A DNA stretch of 64,000 bases from Spirodela intermedia (Eukaryota > Streptophyta > Magnoliopsida > Alismatales > Araceae), in the NCBI GenBank assembly GCA_902729315.2, contig LR746272.1, forward strand, positions 5,712,272-5,776,271, read 5' to 3'. Of the stretch, positions 45,101-57,451 are shown in pieces. Made by a program: the position numbers and the translations under genes. The notes under the pieces were generated by a model, which was not told the origin of the DNA, made no database searches, and was given only the letters and a program-made list of their open reading frames with translations. Position 1 is the stretch's first letter; each line of letters starts with the position of its first letter.

Positions 45101-48100
45101 AAAGTCATACCTAAGACAGTGCCAATCACTTATACCCCTCGCAAATACTCAGTAATTAACATCAATGGATTCCTTTCTGTGACAGCTCCGAGGAATTGAA
45201 CAATATTTGGATGTCGCAGTTTTACCAACAAATTAACCTCATGCCTGAAGTCTTGCCTGAAGACAAAAATCCCACTTTGTTAGATCACGAAAATCTCCCA
45301 CAGATGAAAATTCTTGCTGTTCATGTAGAAAATAAAAAGCGGATTTAGAGAGAGAAATGAGTGAATTTTCAAGTAATGGAGAATTGTCAAGCATGTATCT
45401 GCGTTGCAAACTGAAACTTCTGGCACAAAAGTAATTGGTTCACATAATTATACCAAATTACAGAATGGCTGGTGTAATGTCATTCGATGCCAATGAAAAA
45501 GGTATGTGAAAGCAATGAGTGCATAAAGAAAAACCCTTTCAACAGCAAAATTCAAAATAACAGCATAGCAGCATACAAGAACACTGAGAGAATTTGCTAG
45601 GACGAAATAGGCAGGCAACACGTTCAAATATCAAGTTCATGGTACAGTATGCATCTTGTTTCTTATGAAATAAGAGCACACAGCTTCACCAATTCCATTT
45701 TTCAACATTATATTCCAAATAAGTTTTGACCAAAGATTAACCAAACAGACTTATGTGTATAAAGTTGTGAGGCATCAATCCCACGTAAGATAACAAATGA
45801 TAGGTATTAATGTTTCCAACAGTGCTCTTTGGACACATGATTATTTGTAGTTATTAGTGTTAAAATTAGTGAAGAATAGTTTAAGGATATATTTATATAC
45901 AAATGTAAAACTACCTTATGGGAGAAAATTTACACAAGTAAGACATCATTTAATCGTTTGCATATCTGATCCTCAAACATTCGTTGAACTATTGGTGTTG
46001 TTCTGCACTGCTAGGTTTTCATATGGCAAGGGGATGACGACTAAATGTATTCCTATTCTATATGGATGCACAGATCGGGACAGTGCACGGATACAATTTG
46101 CTTATGAACCTCCTAAATTAAAGGATTGAATTCCGAAAGGGCACTATTTCTGTCAATATGGACTAAAATCGCTCCGATTTTTTGTAATTTTATTTTTTCC
46201 TTTCATCTTCATATAAAGATGCGATTGCCGACCACAGATGGGGGGACAATGTTCAACATGGTCATTGAACATGATGTAAGTACTCAGAGATTACTGTGGA
46301 ATTGCAAAGGCGAAATTGTTGCCTGTACGCCTTCTCAGAGTGATTTGGACGTTTTGAACCTGGTAGGAATTAGAATTGAGAAATTCTTCAAGGCGTCAGA
46401 TGCCATGTTTCTAAGATGAAAGAACTGAATACGTAGCAGGAGAGTGAGAAAGCAATCAAGTGGAACCATGTACCACATGTGACCAGTTAGGAAATGTGGG
46501 CTATAGGTGACATTGATTGTTCTTTGTGCTGTACCTCCTCTCCCTTGTGCGCCATGGTTCGTTGAGTTTAAAAAGGTGTTATTTCAGCATGTCTGACCTT
46601 AGAAACCAGTCGAACAGGGAAAATTTTGCCATACCAAACCTACCAGTTATCATTTCCCTCATTTCATTGGGACAGATACATTCACCGAGACATTTTGATA
46701 TACAAAAGAGTAAAAAAAATATACGGCCTAGCAACAGAATGGAATAATAACACTTCTTGAAAGCATTCATTATTTTTGCAGTGGTTGTTTCAGTTTCTAG
46801 TAAACCACTGCTAGCTATCTATGAACATTCAAATGCATAATCTTACGTTACTAATCTGTCATCAGAGAGTGATGGAAGAATTCGTTTCACAGCAACAGGT
46901 GTTCCACGCCAACATGCCTTTAGTATTTCACCGAAAGAGCCCTGAGAAGAAAAGCCATCACCACTGAGAATAAAGCTCAAATGAGAAATTTGAATGACAA
47001 AAAACAGGAAAAAAGTTTAGCATTGTGTAGTTCTAGCATAATTAAATGAGCATAACTTGACTTGTAAGCTACTGAGAGAATTTTAAAATTTTTAATCTTC
47101 ATCCATATCTATCATGTATCTTACATGAATTCACCTTTGCACTTAAATGCATAAAATCAAAGATAAAAATCCATCGCCCTAGCACACAAGTAATTATCTG
47201 GCATCTTACACAAAAAGGAATGTTGGCAATACGATAAAGCAGTAAATCTGCAAGGTTTGTTGTAAGAAAGGGGAGGTACTGATAAAAGTTCAATATCACA
47301 GCCACTAAAATTTCCAAGGAAAGCATTGAGGTGACTCTGGAAGTTTTGAATAAAAAACCATATAACTGTTTATTACATGAAGTTAACATTACAGACATGA
47401 GTAAACAAATAGTTATTTAGTTTGCAAATGTAATACACGAATTTCACAACTGCGTGCTACCTAATCAATCAAAAAAAACAGTCGTCTTGTCAACAAACGT
47501 TGCTTCTAGAAAAGTTAGACATTTTCAGAGGTAGACCTTGTGAACACAGGAGCCATCACTCTATTGTTGGAAGCATGACAAGAAAAAAAATTGAAAAATA
47601 AGGAAGAAAAATACTAGCAAATGGCAGTTTTCTGTCTCATAGGCTGAAACATGGCATTTGAAACCTTCTCATGTTTTAGATTGGACACCTCGTAGACAGT
47701 TTCCAGGTTTCAAATGCTGCATCAATATGGCAGTTCGCTAAAAATAAATATTAATTTTTGCCCCGAAAATAATTACATAACTGGAACTTGCCAGAGGGCA
47801 TTCAACAACCATCCATCCATAGATTCCAGATCATGAATGGTGATCAGTTTTTCCATTAACAATAGTTGAAATATTCACTAGGAGCACAAGCAATGGTACA
47901 CATACTTTTCCAATGATCGTCGAGGATGAGAAATCCAACTCAGAAGGATCAATTTCCCAATCACACTTGTTTGGGAGTGGAGGTGGAACTTGTTTTGGCT
48001 CAAAATGGCTTCCATTTTGTCCCTGTGACATTCATATTAAACATTAATCATAAAAAATGGCTTCCATGGAGTGTCAAACTTTATAATCTGAAGGAGAAGA

Positions 48101-51100
48101 AGAAATGAAATAGCTCTGGTATCCAATGAGCCACCAATTTATTTTCACATTCCTAGCAAGATAGAAAGAAATAAAATAATGGTTATCCCACGGAAGTTAT
48201 GACGAAGCAAATGAGATCTTTACACTTAAAATATGTTGATCTTTAAATTTCACAGAAACAACACAGCCAAAGCAAACATTACCTTGTACCACACTTAAGC
48301 AAACATTAAAGAAGAGAACACAACTTAAACCTTAGAAGAATTAAGTCGGGAATGACCAACTTCAGCTAGACTGAAGCCATAGGAAGAATAAATGGACACT
48401 AACTCATGACAACTTGCACAAGTCAATGCAATCTTATGAGGACCACAGAAATGATTTTTTGTATCATAGGAGTCTTACCAAAATAGCATTTAAAAAAGCC
48501 ATGGAAGAGTTCTAAAAGAAAGAAATGTGTATATGAAAGGATGGATAGGCTGATTCCTTAACAAAAGGAGAATACTCATGTTTGTGGACCATATTAAGAG
48601 AAGAACATTCAAACAGACAAGAATAAGTCAAACTCACAAAAGATGAGCCACCATGTGTCTTCAGTAGCGCAATCATGTCTTTCTTTTTAGCTCCTTCTGC
48701 GTCAGCTAATGGCTGAAATAAAAATGTGGCTTCAGTGAACTGAACAAAATGACTGAATGTTGAAATAACTAGTGACTAAAAACGATTATCCAATTTATGT
48801 AGTATTATAACGAACTTATCACTAGCTTGATATGACAGTTCTCAACATGATATTTAGAATACATATTTTATGATTATTTTCCTAACAACAGAAGCAAGCT
48901 TGGCATACTTCTCAAAAGTGTACCATAGGTTATTAAGTCTAAAAAACTCATTATTATTTTTTTGGATAATTAGTTATAAAATGGCAGAATGATATATGCA
49001 TATTCTTTTCAAAAGACAGAACATACAGAATAGAGAACCTATCATATATCTTGTTTATCCTTAAAGATTGCAGCAAGGCCCACAATCCTATATATCCACC
49101 AACCCAGTTCCCTTCCAGTTTGATGATATTTTGAATATAGTGGCAGCAAAAGCATCGACTTGACAAGAATATTATACAATCATGATTTTATAATATCTGA
49201 CATTCTATCTTGAATCAAAAACGACAGGCCCTGAAGTTCCGTACTTAGGTAGAGGACATTACATCACCTACTCTCAGTTATTTCAAACATTGGTGATTAG
49301 TGATTCATTCAAAACCCTCAATGATTTCACATGTGCCTCACAAAAGAAACTTTATAATTCATACCATTCCCTTGCAAACTGTTCTATAGCTTAATGTTGA
49401 ACTCTCTAGGATTGTTTTTCCTTTCTATCTGTTTCTTTACACTGCATTTTCGTCCTTCTCTGTCATTCCCTATGTTAAGTGGATCCATTAGACGGTTAAC
49501 GGATCCACCTAAAGTTTAAGTAATGGGCCTGGCCCATTAACCCATGTAACCCGTACTTAAGCAGGAAACCAAGATAATTGATGTAAGATTTTGGGATTAC
49601 GGAAACTCTGCTCCAAGAAGTGGTGACTGATTCATCCTCCTGGAAGAGGAGGATTGTGAAGATCAACTCCTTTCATTCTTCAAGTTGCAAGAATCTCAAT
49701 CAAGATCAATTCTCAACATGGTATCAGACGGTACTGATTCTGGTAGGATCAGATACTTCTTGTTTCTTGCTTCTTGAATCTTGTTATTCTTGTTTCTGTG
49801 TTGGAGCAACACCAAGGAAGAAAGAAACCTTCCACAAGTAGTGAACTGAGGCATTCTGAAAGTACGAAGAAAAAAGACTTTCGGAATGCATTCAGGGGAA
49901 GGCTCTTCGTCATCCATGGAACTCGTATCATCTCCAGTGACGACTGGAGAAAGGGAGAGATTATATCATACTCTCCCTAATATCCCAGAGAAACTCAGAT
50001 TCAATGGGATAAATCTTCATCAATGATAGCAGTTCGTTGATCTGATGTTTCTTGGAAGAAGCTTAATAGATCACCTTTTAGAAGAACCATTGAAGCAATC
50101 AGATCCAAAATATAGAGGATGGAAATCAGAAGAGGCTATTATCCATACATGGCTGCTAAGTACAATGACACCAGAGATGTATGAGAATTTCTTATTCATG
50201 CATTCGTGGAGAAATTGTGGGATCAAATTCACAAAAGCTGTTCAAAGAAACACAACGATTGGAGGATTTATGGCCTGGTGTCTAAGGCAACACATTAAGT
50301 GCAGTAAATCAATTATAGAATATTCGTGTGAATTAAAGGCTACATGGAGGGAGATTGACCATTATTGACCAGTAAAGAAACCTAGTTTTGAGGAGCGCAT
50401 GTATACATTGAAACACAGAATGTATACATTTCTAATGGGACTGAACTCTGATTATGAAAGTCTCAAGGGTCAAATTCTTCATCGTGAGAAGGTACCTAAT
50501 CTGGAGGAAGCTATCCAGATTGTTATGGAAGAGGAGAGTAGATTGAGTCTAATCAATACTGGGAAGAATGAGTCAACAGCCTTCGCCTCCAGCAAGCAAG
50601 TTCAGGGGAATCAATTAGAGAAAAAGGAGGGAAATCAAAACCAAATCACTACATCACAAGGAAGATACCAGAAGTAGGATAATAAAGAAAACCTTTGGTG
50701 TTCATATTGCAAGAAGAAGCGGCATAAAAGAGAAAACTGCTGGAAGCTACATGGACGACCACCTCAACAGGGGGGGGCATATGTGGCTACTTCTCAACCA
50801 GCAGAGACTATAGAAGGTAAAGCTGTGATAAAGGAACCTCCCAATCCTAGTAATCAGCAGAAGGGTGATGAATTTGAAAGACTGAGGGAGGAAGTAGAGA
50901 AACTCAAGAATATGCTGAACTCTACGTCCTTGGTTCAGTCAGGTGAGCATATTTTTTTCTCAAAATCATATGCATTTAACAGTTTTTTTAAATTGTCCTG
51001 GATACTTGACTCTGGCGCCACAGACCATATGACCTCAAATATGTGCAAATTTGTTGATTATACGAAATGTGATGGGCAGAGGAAAGTTATTACTGCTGGT

Positions 51101-54100
51101 GGTGAGATTATACAAGTTGAAGGGATTGGGAACTTGAAAATAAATCATTTAGGCACTTAAAAAATGTTTTACATGTGCCTAAACTAAAGGCTCATTTGAT
51201 TTCACCGCAGAAACTTGTAAAGATATTAATTGTCGTTTCATTCTTGAGGATGATGGATGTTCATTGTGTGACAAGGTCTCGGGGCTGAAGATTGGTCATG
51301 TTAAGGAAGAAGGAGGCTTGCTCTATTGGGAAGAGGATGATCGTGCCACTCTGCCTGTACAGAGTCACCTTGGAGTGGAGTCAGCGAACACAAAAGGAAT
51401 AGTATATTGTTACAACACTGTCATGTTGGACATCCTTCCTTTGATCTCTTAAAAACATGATTTCCTCTTATATTTGAAGGTGTGGATGTAAAAACTCTAG
51501 TTTGTGACATTTGCCAATTGGCCAAACACAAATGCTCCTCATTTGAAAATGTTGGTGAACATAGTACAATCCCATTATATCGTATACACAGTGATATTTG
51601 GGGGCCAGCACCTATGACTAACTTGTCTGGATGCAGGTGGTTTACCTTGTTTGTTGATGACTGTACTAGGTTTACTTGGGTTTACCTCTTAAAATCAAAA
51701 TCAGACACCACCCAAGTGGTGAAATCTTTTTGTGAAATGATCTATAATCAATTCAGAACTATGGTCAAGAGGTTTAGATCAGATAATGCTAGAGACTACA
51801 ATTCGGCTGTGTCCTCTTACTTTGATCAGAAAGGGATAATTCATGAGTCATCTTGTGATAATACACCCCAACAAAATGGGGTGGCTGAGAGGAAAATCGG
51901 ACACTTACTGGATACAACTAGAACTCTTCTGTTTCAAGAAAAAGTTCCGAGGCAATATTGGGGTGAAGCTGTCTTCACTAGTACTCATCTTATTAATAGG
52001 ATTCCAGCAAAAACATTGGAATATCAAAGTCCTATGGAACTATTGAGTAAATTCTATCCTCATGAGAAACTAAAGACTCATCTTCGTCCCAGGGTATTTG
52101 GATGTACTGTTTATGTTCATGCTCAAGGCATAGTGGGAAAACTTGATCCACAATCTATAAAGTGCATATTTGTTGGGTACTCAACTACACAAAAGGGTTA
52201 TAAGTGCTATAATCCTACTTCTAAAAAATTCTTCATCTCAGCTAGTGTGACTTTTAATGAGTTTTAACCATATTATGGGATGAAAAATCCACAAGAGTTA
52301 GAGAACTCGATTTCTGCCACTGAGTCACAGGACAAATGAATTCATGATTCAGGAGACGCCCATTCCTAGAATCAAAGAAATACAAGTGTATAAGAGACGA
52401 CCTAGAGTAGGGACACAAAATATACCAGCTGAGATGAATAATTTACCTGCACTGCAGAGAGGACCAGCAGAAGAAACTAGTCCAAGTACAAGAGACACAT
52501 CTCAAATTTATAATACTGATCAAGAAGAGGATCGTCAATTCACTGAAGCCATTGATGAGGAGCAACTAGATTGGCCCATTGCTCTACGCAAAGGTAAGAG
52601 AAGTTGTATAAATAAACCACTTTATCCTATGGTCAACTATCTATCATATGATAGGTTAACACCATCGTACAAGGCTTTTCTCATGAGCCTGAAGACAATT
52701 ATTATTCCCAAGACAATAGAAGAAGCCCTGTCACACAAAGAATGGAGTCATGTCATGGATGAAGAGATTGATGCACTAGAGAAGAACTGTACATGGGACT
52801 TAGTCCCTTTGCCTTCAGGAAAAAAGGTGGTTGGCTGCAAGTGGGTATATACTCCCAAGTATAAAGCTGATGGAACATTGGAAAGATATAAGGTAAGGTT
52901 GGTGGCTAAAGGTTATTCACAATCTTTTGGAATTGATTATTTTGAGATGTTTGCTCCTGTTGCAAAGCTGAATACCATCCGGATACTTATAGCATTGGCA
53001 GTAAATCTAGAATAGGAAATGCATCAGTTTGATGTGAAGAATGCATTTCTTCACAGAAATCTGGAGGAAAAAGTATATAAGAATGTACCTCCAGGTTACA
53101 CATTTACCCATCAAAAGACTCTTGTTTGCAGGTTGAACTTGAGAGGGGGTGTTGAACTCTCTAATATTGTTTTTCCTCTCTACCTGTTTCTTTACACTGT
53201 ATTTTCGTCCTTCTCTGTCATTCCCTATGTTAAGTGGATCATTAGACTGTTAACAGATCCACTTAAAGTCTAATGTAATGGTCCTGGCACATTAACCCAT
53301 GTAACCCGTACTTAAGCAGGAAACAAAGATAATTGATGTAAGATTTTGGGATTACGGAAACTCTACTCCAAGCAGTGGTAACTGATTCATCTTCCTGGAA
53401 GAGGAGGATCGTGAAGATCAACTCCTTTCATTCTCCAAGTTTCAAGAATCTCAATCAAGATCAATTCTCAACACTTAACTAACAACTACCCAAACCAAAA
53501 TCAGGAGAGGAAAGGCACATCTTCAAAGGAAGTGAAATCCTCCTCCCATTGTCAAAGACAAAGTTGCAAGGGTGATCAAAACAATCAGAATAGAATGGTA
53601 ATATTCTAAATGCAAGGGATGGGAAATGATAGCATTCCCTTAGGAGCAAAAATGATGTAATCAAACAACATGACTCAAATCTTAGCCCCAAAGATACAAG
53701 TTTTGATCAAAAGAAATCCAATAAAGACTCTGTAAAGAAAGAACAAACCTCACTTTGGAAAAATACGCAGGACTCACCAATATTTCGGTATGAAATCACC
53801 CTTTAAAATGCAATTACAATACCCCCAGAGATAGACATCACCCAAAGAGCCAGAACAGGAGATTGACTACAAACACCCTCTCCTCTAACTGATATTTTTG
53901 GTCTCCTTTACGTTTTGCACATTATATTGAACATATAGGATGATTGTATACTCCCATTGATACCCCGTAGTGGAGCTCAAACAGCCCCGTAAATTACCAA
54001 TTTGAGTAGCTAGAAACAGCAGAGGCACGACCCAGAAGGACAACAACACATTGACAAAGGAGATGGCTAAGGAGACTACTGAATAGATTACAGCTCCTGA

Positions 54101-55924
54101 ACAGTTTGAAGACAGGTGCTCAGCTAACATGACGAAATGGGAATCCAGGGAGAGGATACCAAGGTGGCAGGGGGCAAGGGGCCTTAGGTCACAAGAAAGT
54201 TAAGAGGTTTCTCAACCAGATTGATGAAAAGATGGAGAGCGAGCAGACGAGTTTGTTAGCATGGAGGGTACTTCTCTGAATGAGGTTATTATTAGAGAGA
54301 GGGCAAAAAAATGTCAATTCAGCCTAATGCACTACAGTGAAGGGTAATGGGAGGTCAACATTGGAGGAAGGGAAAAAGCTTGACGTGGGAGGAGATTAAG
54401 AGAAGAGCGAGCAATAAACTGACAGAAGCACGATAATCACCAGGAGAAATGTCAGGTTCGTTGCAGGCTGGTGAAAAGGGCGGTGAGGAAGTTAAAAGAG
54501 CTATGATGATGATCGGAGAGGTCATTTCGCTGACAGTAGGTGAATGGAATGAGTTCTTGACGGAGGAGTTGGCATGGTTTCAAACATTAGGGATACATTT
54601 TGTTTCTCACATAATAAGGATTCTCTAATGGGTTTGTAAGAGATTTCTCAAGTGAATATGGCCACTTAACCAGGGAGGAGAAATTACGGTTTGGGAACTC
54701 AATAGGATGCAATGCTATCATGGAGTGGAGGAGACTTTTAGTGTTGTGTCTGCCACTTCGGAAGCATGAGTGGTATACGTCATGAAGGGTAGAGAAGGGA
54801 CTCGAACTCTAAGCTAGTTTATTCAGAAAAGGGGATGGTTGAGGGTATCGGATGACTTCTTGCTGAGGATTTCTAGAGACAAGATTTCTAGAGTAATCAA
54901 ATAACCACATGCAGATTATGACAACAGAAAAAGAAAACCCACGATCATTAGTTCAGATATCACGCAGAGTGTGTAGTTGAATTATATAGTCAATCATTTA
55001 AGTTTAAACATATTTTCATTGGGGGGAAGGTCGAGGGGGATCGTTGTGCAGGAGGAAAGTCGCTAATGAGTCAATAAGAAGGAAACTATATAGTCAATAA
55101 ACAAGTTCACGAGAACAAGGATTTAATGCTTTCTTTCAGAAAAACTGGGCAGCCTCTTTGACCACTATATTCACATAGATGCTCATAGATGCCGCAATGC
55201 ATAACAAACGAGAGTTGAGAAATTATATCTCTGTTCCTCTATCAGCAGCAAAGACATCACAAGAAACCGAATCATCGTCAGTTTAAAGATCTCAGCAAAT
55301 CAAGATGAAGGTTCAACCAGGTTAAGTTTCAGAGATCTTCAAAAAAGGCCTGACGATGTTCTTCTGCATGGAAGAGATGGGCATTTCAAAAGCAGAAGTA
55401 CGACGCGCAATGAGCTAGGCGTTAATCTGCGCTATGCTCCTTTAGTCCTTCCAAGAGATGCGAGATAGGAGATATCGGAACCAATGGACTTGCAAAAGAG
55501 AAGACAGAGAGAGTAGCAGGGTTACAGTGTTGTTCCAGCGATCGTGAGCATTGACATCGGCCTTGTAGTCAAGAAGGCAGCGGGCGACATCCATCCAGCC
55601 ATGGAGAGATGCGACGTGGAGCGGGGTCCGGCTGTCGTAGTCCCTGGCGTTTACTAAGGAAGGGTCCTCTTCCAGAAGCTTCCTCACGGCGGCGACATCG
55701 TTCTGGTGCGTATGCCATAAAATCAGGGAAGTCCGACTCACCCTCGCCTTCTCCCTCTGCCTCTCCGTGGAACCCATCCCCGTACTCCCCGCCGACGGCG
55801 AGAAGCAGAGCGAAGGCGGTGACGCCGGGGAGGAGGATGAGGAACCCCCCCCACCTTGGGCCTCGCCGGCCTTACCCTCCGTTCCCAGCAGGGAAGCGGA
55901 GCCGCCCCCTTCCTTGGTGTTCAT
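42114..55924 (-). CDS. VIK: VIK-like ankyrin-repeat protein kinase, 11 coding exons
   Basis: Coding exons, in order: 55526-55924, 48637-48712, 47906-48022, 46847-46941, 45136-45256, 44968-45047, 42935-42994, 42735-42856, 42563-42648, 42369-42484, 42114-42246. All introns are GT-AG. The intended product is about 467 residues (Arabidopsis VIK about 438): a variable Gly/Ser/Pro N-terminus, ankyrin repeats (residues ~64-155, TPLHVASLHGW), then a kinase domain with GKGSFGE, PVAVK (Lys216), HRDLKP (Asp312), DFG (332-334) and APE (361-363). Known VIK is a Raf-like MAP3K-type kinase that binds the receptor VH1/BRL2 and acts in hormone and tonoplast sugar-transporter signalling. I chose the ATG at 55924; the frame stays open to 56245, and Met50 is an alternative. 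Exon 2 has one extra base (48659-48661), which as written truncates the protein to about 165 residues. Intron 1 holds a Ty1/copia element. Confidence 0.88.
48637..48712 (-). other. VIK: VIK exon 2 with +1 frameshift
   Basis: The exon encodes PLADAEGAKKKDMIALLK and should continue with THGGSSF. It is 76 nt where 75 are needed. Minus-strand GAAAG occurs where GAAG would keep frame (TTT at 48659-48661). As written, translation continues KDTWWLIF and reaches TGA seven codons into exon 3. Acceptor and donor sites look normal and no alternative site near either end restores the frame. Confidence 0.85.
49395..49718 (+). repeat. 5' LTR of the copia element
   Basis: 324 bp from TGTTGAACTCTCTAGG to CAATTCTCAACA. 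Confidence 0.95.
49719..49730 (+). other. Copia primer binding site, initiator Met tRNA
   Basis: TGGTATCAGACG directly follows the 5' LTR; the usual plant copia wording is TGGTATCAGAGC. Confidence 0.85.
50045..50760 (+). pseudogene. Copia gag (UBN2-type) with zinc knuckle
   Basis: Recognisable gag wording includes LIDHLLEEPLKQSDPKYRGW and KHRMYTFLMGLNSDYESLKG. A CCHC knuckle, CSYCKKKRHKRENC, lies at about 50701-50742. A TGA near 50366 replaces an expected Arg codon before PVKKP, and another stop precedes the knuckle. The N-terminus is scrambled by frameshifts. Confidence 0.85.
50783..52267 (+). pseudogene. Copia protease and integrase
   Basis: The protease active site appears as WILDSGATDHMTSN near 51000. 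After a damaged pre-integrase zinc region, the integrase core is open from 51482: CDICQLAKHKCSSF, HSDIWGPAPM, VDDCTRFTWVYLLKSKSD, FRSDNARDYNSA, and TPQQNGVAERKIGHLLD. The catalytic D, D and E positions are recognisable. Stops and frameshifts upstream (near 51160 and 51450) disconnect it from gag. Confidence 0.88.
52344..53140 (+). pseudogene. Truncated copia reverse transcriptase
   Basis: The RT start is typical: WSHVMDEEIDALEKNCTWDL, GCKWVYTPKYKADGTLERYK, RLVAKGYSQSFGIDYFE. After one stop (TAG near 53014) it continues FDVKNAFLHRNLEEKVY and ends at LVCRLN, before the catalytic YVDD. It is fused to the polypurine tract. Confidence 0.9.
53150..53473 (+). repeat. 3' LTR of the copia element
   Basis: 324 bp from TGTTGAACTCTCTAAT to CAATTCTCAACA. 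Differences from the 5' LTR are mostly transitions plus two 1-bp indels. Confidence 0.95.
53479..55525 (-). other. Remaining 5' part of VIK intron 1
   Basis: About 2 kb of intron on the exon-1 side of the copia insertion (the other side is 48713-49394). No gene, RNA or further element is evident. Confidence 0.6.
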
Positions 55925-56460
55925 TTCAGACCCGTCCACCGTCCCCAAATCTAGGCGCGATGTAGCAGGAGAAGAAAATTGCCAGCTCTTTTTCCCCTGC
56001 GCCACAGAGAATCTGGCGAGCGAGGCCACCAGGCACACCTGATTTCCGTCCGTCCCCTCCACGACCCCCGTTCGCAGATCAAGCAAGAAACTCTCAGGGA
56101 GATGGCTGGGGGAGGGCCGCGGCAACCGACAAGAAGGGGTCAGGGAAATGAGATGCCCGTAGTCGTTGGCCCTCTCTCTCTCCTCTCTTCTCTCTCTCTC
56201 TCTCCCTCTCTGACCAGGTAGCTGCTTACGGTACGACAGCATCACCGTAACACGAATTGATAATAAAATATCACCTATATTTCTTTATTTTCGTAAGCTC
56301 GGATGGGGATAAGTCCACGGCGACCGTTTCATGGTTCCCCCGACCGTACAGTGTCACCGGAGAACGGAAGGAAACGTCCGCGAGCCTTCCCAGGCCTCAC
56401 TGGAGCTACCCCATAAGAAAAAGAGAGGAGCCAGAGAGAGAGAGAGAGGCAGCCTAATCG
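55925..56460 (-). promoter_or_regulatory. VIK: VIK 5' UTR/promoter region with GA tract
   Basis: In gene sense a GA-rich tract (56172-56211 on the plus strand as CT) precedes the start codon, a common feature of plant 5' UTRs and core promoters. A second (AG)n lies at 56431-56447. The frame is open upstream of the chosen ATG to 56245, encoding Arg/Glu-rich low-complexity residues from the GA tract. I regard this as untranslated, but it cannot be excluded as an N-terminal extension. Confidence 0.5.
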
Positions 56461-57451
56461 CGCGCCTCCTAGTCGACTGGGCCTAGAATTTCACTTGGGA
56501 GCGGGCTACTCGGATCAGTTGCAGCACGGAAGAAGCGGTCCCGGCGTCACAAAGATGAGAGAGAAATTATTTAATAAGGGATAAGTAACTCCACACCGAT
56601 CAGTCAAGAATGCAAGGGAAGCATTAGAGTAAGAAAATTAGATCTCCATTATGTGTGAACAGTCAGAACAGTTCTTAAAAGAATGCATAGTTAGAACCAA
56701 ATTCAAAAAATCTCCATCAACCCCCTAGTTTTGAAAATTCACATTTTTTGAATCATGTTTTTAAAATTTACAAAAGCTTCAAGGAGAAAGTCTTTAGGTT
56801 CTATTATAGACCTAAAGACTTATAGACCTCCACAAAACTCTTATAGGCCTCAATGAGATTGTGTTGGGCTACATATTTTGGACTATATGGCTCCACGGAT
56901 CAGCCATTGAATATAAATACCCAAATAATCTACTGTTTTAAAGGTTGAGATATAAGACCACATGTAACAATGTATGGAATAATGGATGTTCTTACCAAAT
57001 TAGTATGTAGCTTCTTTTTACTAGAAAAGCCTTTACATGGGTTCAAATGGTGGATGGAGTCATTGAGAGCTTTAGCACAAGTGATCTTCATGCCCTTTGG
57101 GTGCTCAAAGATGAAGAACTTGTCTTGACTATTTGGTCGGAAAAGTTGGGGACATGGGGAGTTTTCTCCTTGTTTTTTCTTCACCTTTTTCACTCAAACC
57201 TTGACCTAGGAGAAAGGCCTTTTATACCATCCCCCAAAATCTGCCATGTTGTCTTGCGAAGTACTACTTACACATTTCACTATCTTTAGAGCCTGAACTT
57301 ATTTTTTAGAAAAGAATCAATATATAAGTTTCTATGAGGTAAGACAAAAAATTTCAGAAAATCATTCTCACATTATTTCAAACTTTGTCCTAGTTCATTA
57401 AGCCAACATAATCTCAAACCAATTACACATTTTGTTGAAAATTGATATATG
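56461..57451. other. AT-rich flank upstream of VIK, no gene seen
   Basis: GC falls sharply after about 56.56 kb, marking the edge of the gene island. No coding homology is seen. It is the left flank of solo LTR X2 and contains a perfect inverted repeat. Confidence 0.5.
56788..56821. repeat. Perfect 12-bp inverted repeat
   Basis: AAGTCTTTAGGT (56788-56799) and ACCTAAAGACTT (56810-56821) form a perfect 12-bp stem with a 10-base loop. Confidence 0.9.

Larger units (their letters stand above)
49395..53473 (+). mobile_element. Ty1/copia element in VIK intron 1, TSD CTTAA
   Basis: The 4,079-bp element is flanked by CTTAA (49390-49394, 53474-53478), has 324-bp LTRs at both ends, an initiator-Met-tRNA primer site (TGGTATCAGAC) and a polypurine tract (TTGAGAGGGGG) before the 3' LTR. 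Gene order gag, protease, integrase, RT marks it as copia type. RT is cut just after LVCRLN and joined straight to the polypurine tract, so the RT end and RNase H are deleted. It is antisense to the host gene. LTRs differ at about 20 positions by eye, so it is not recent. Confidence 0.95.

Noticed and set aside
46126-46419. Plus-strand frames inside VIK intron 4
   Set aside because: No homology, on the strand opposite the gene, and of a length expected by chance in AT-rich intron.
55609-56221. Plus-strand frames antisense to VIK exon 1
   Set aside because: The minus-strand frame encodes the conserved ankyrin region; the others are GC-rich shadows.
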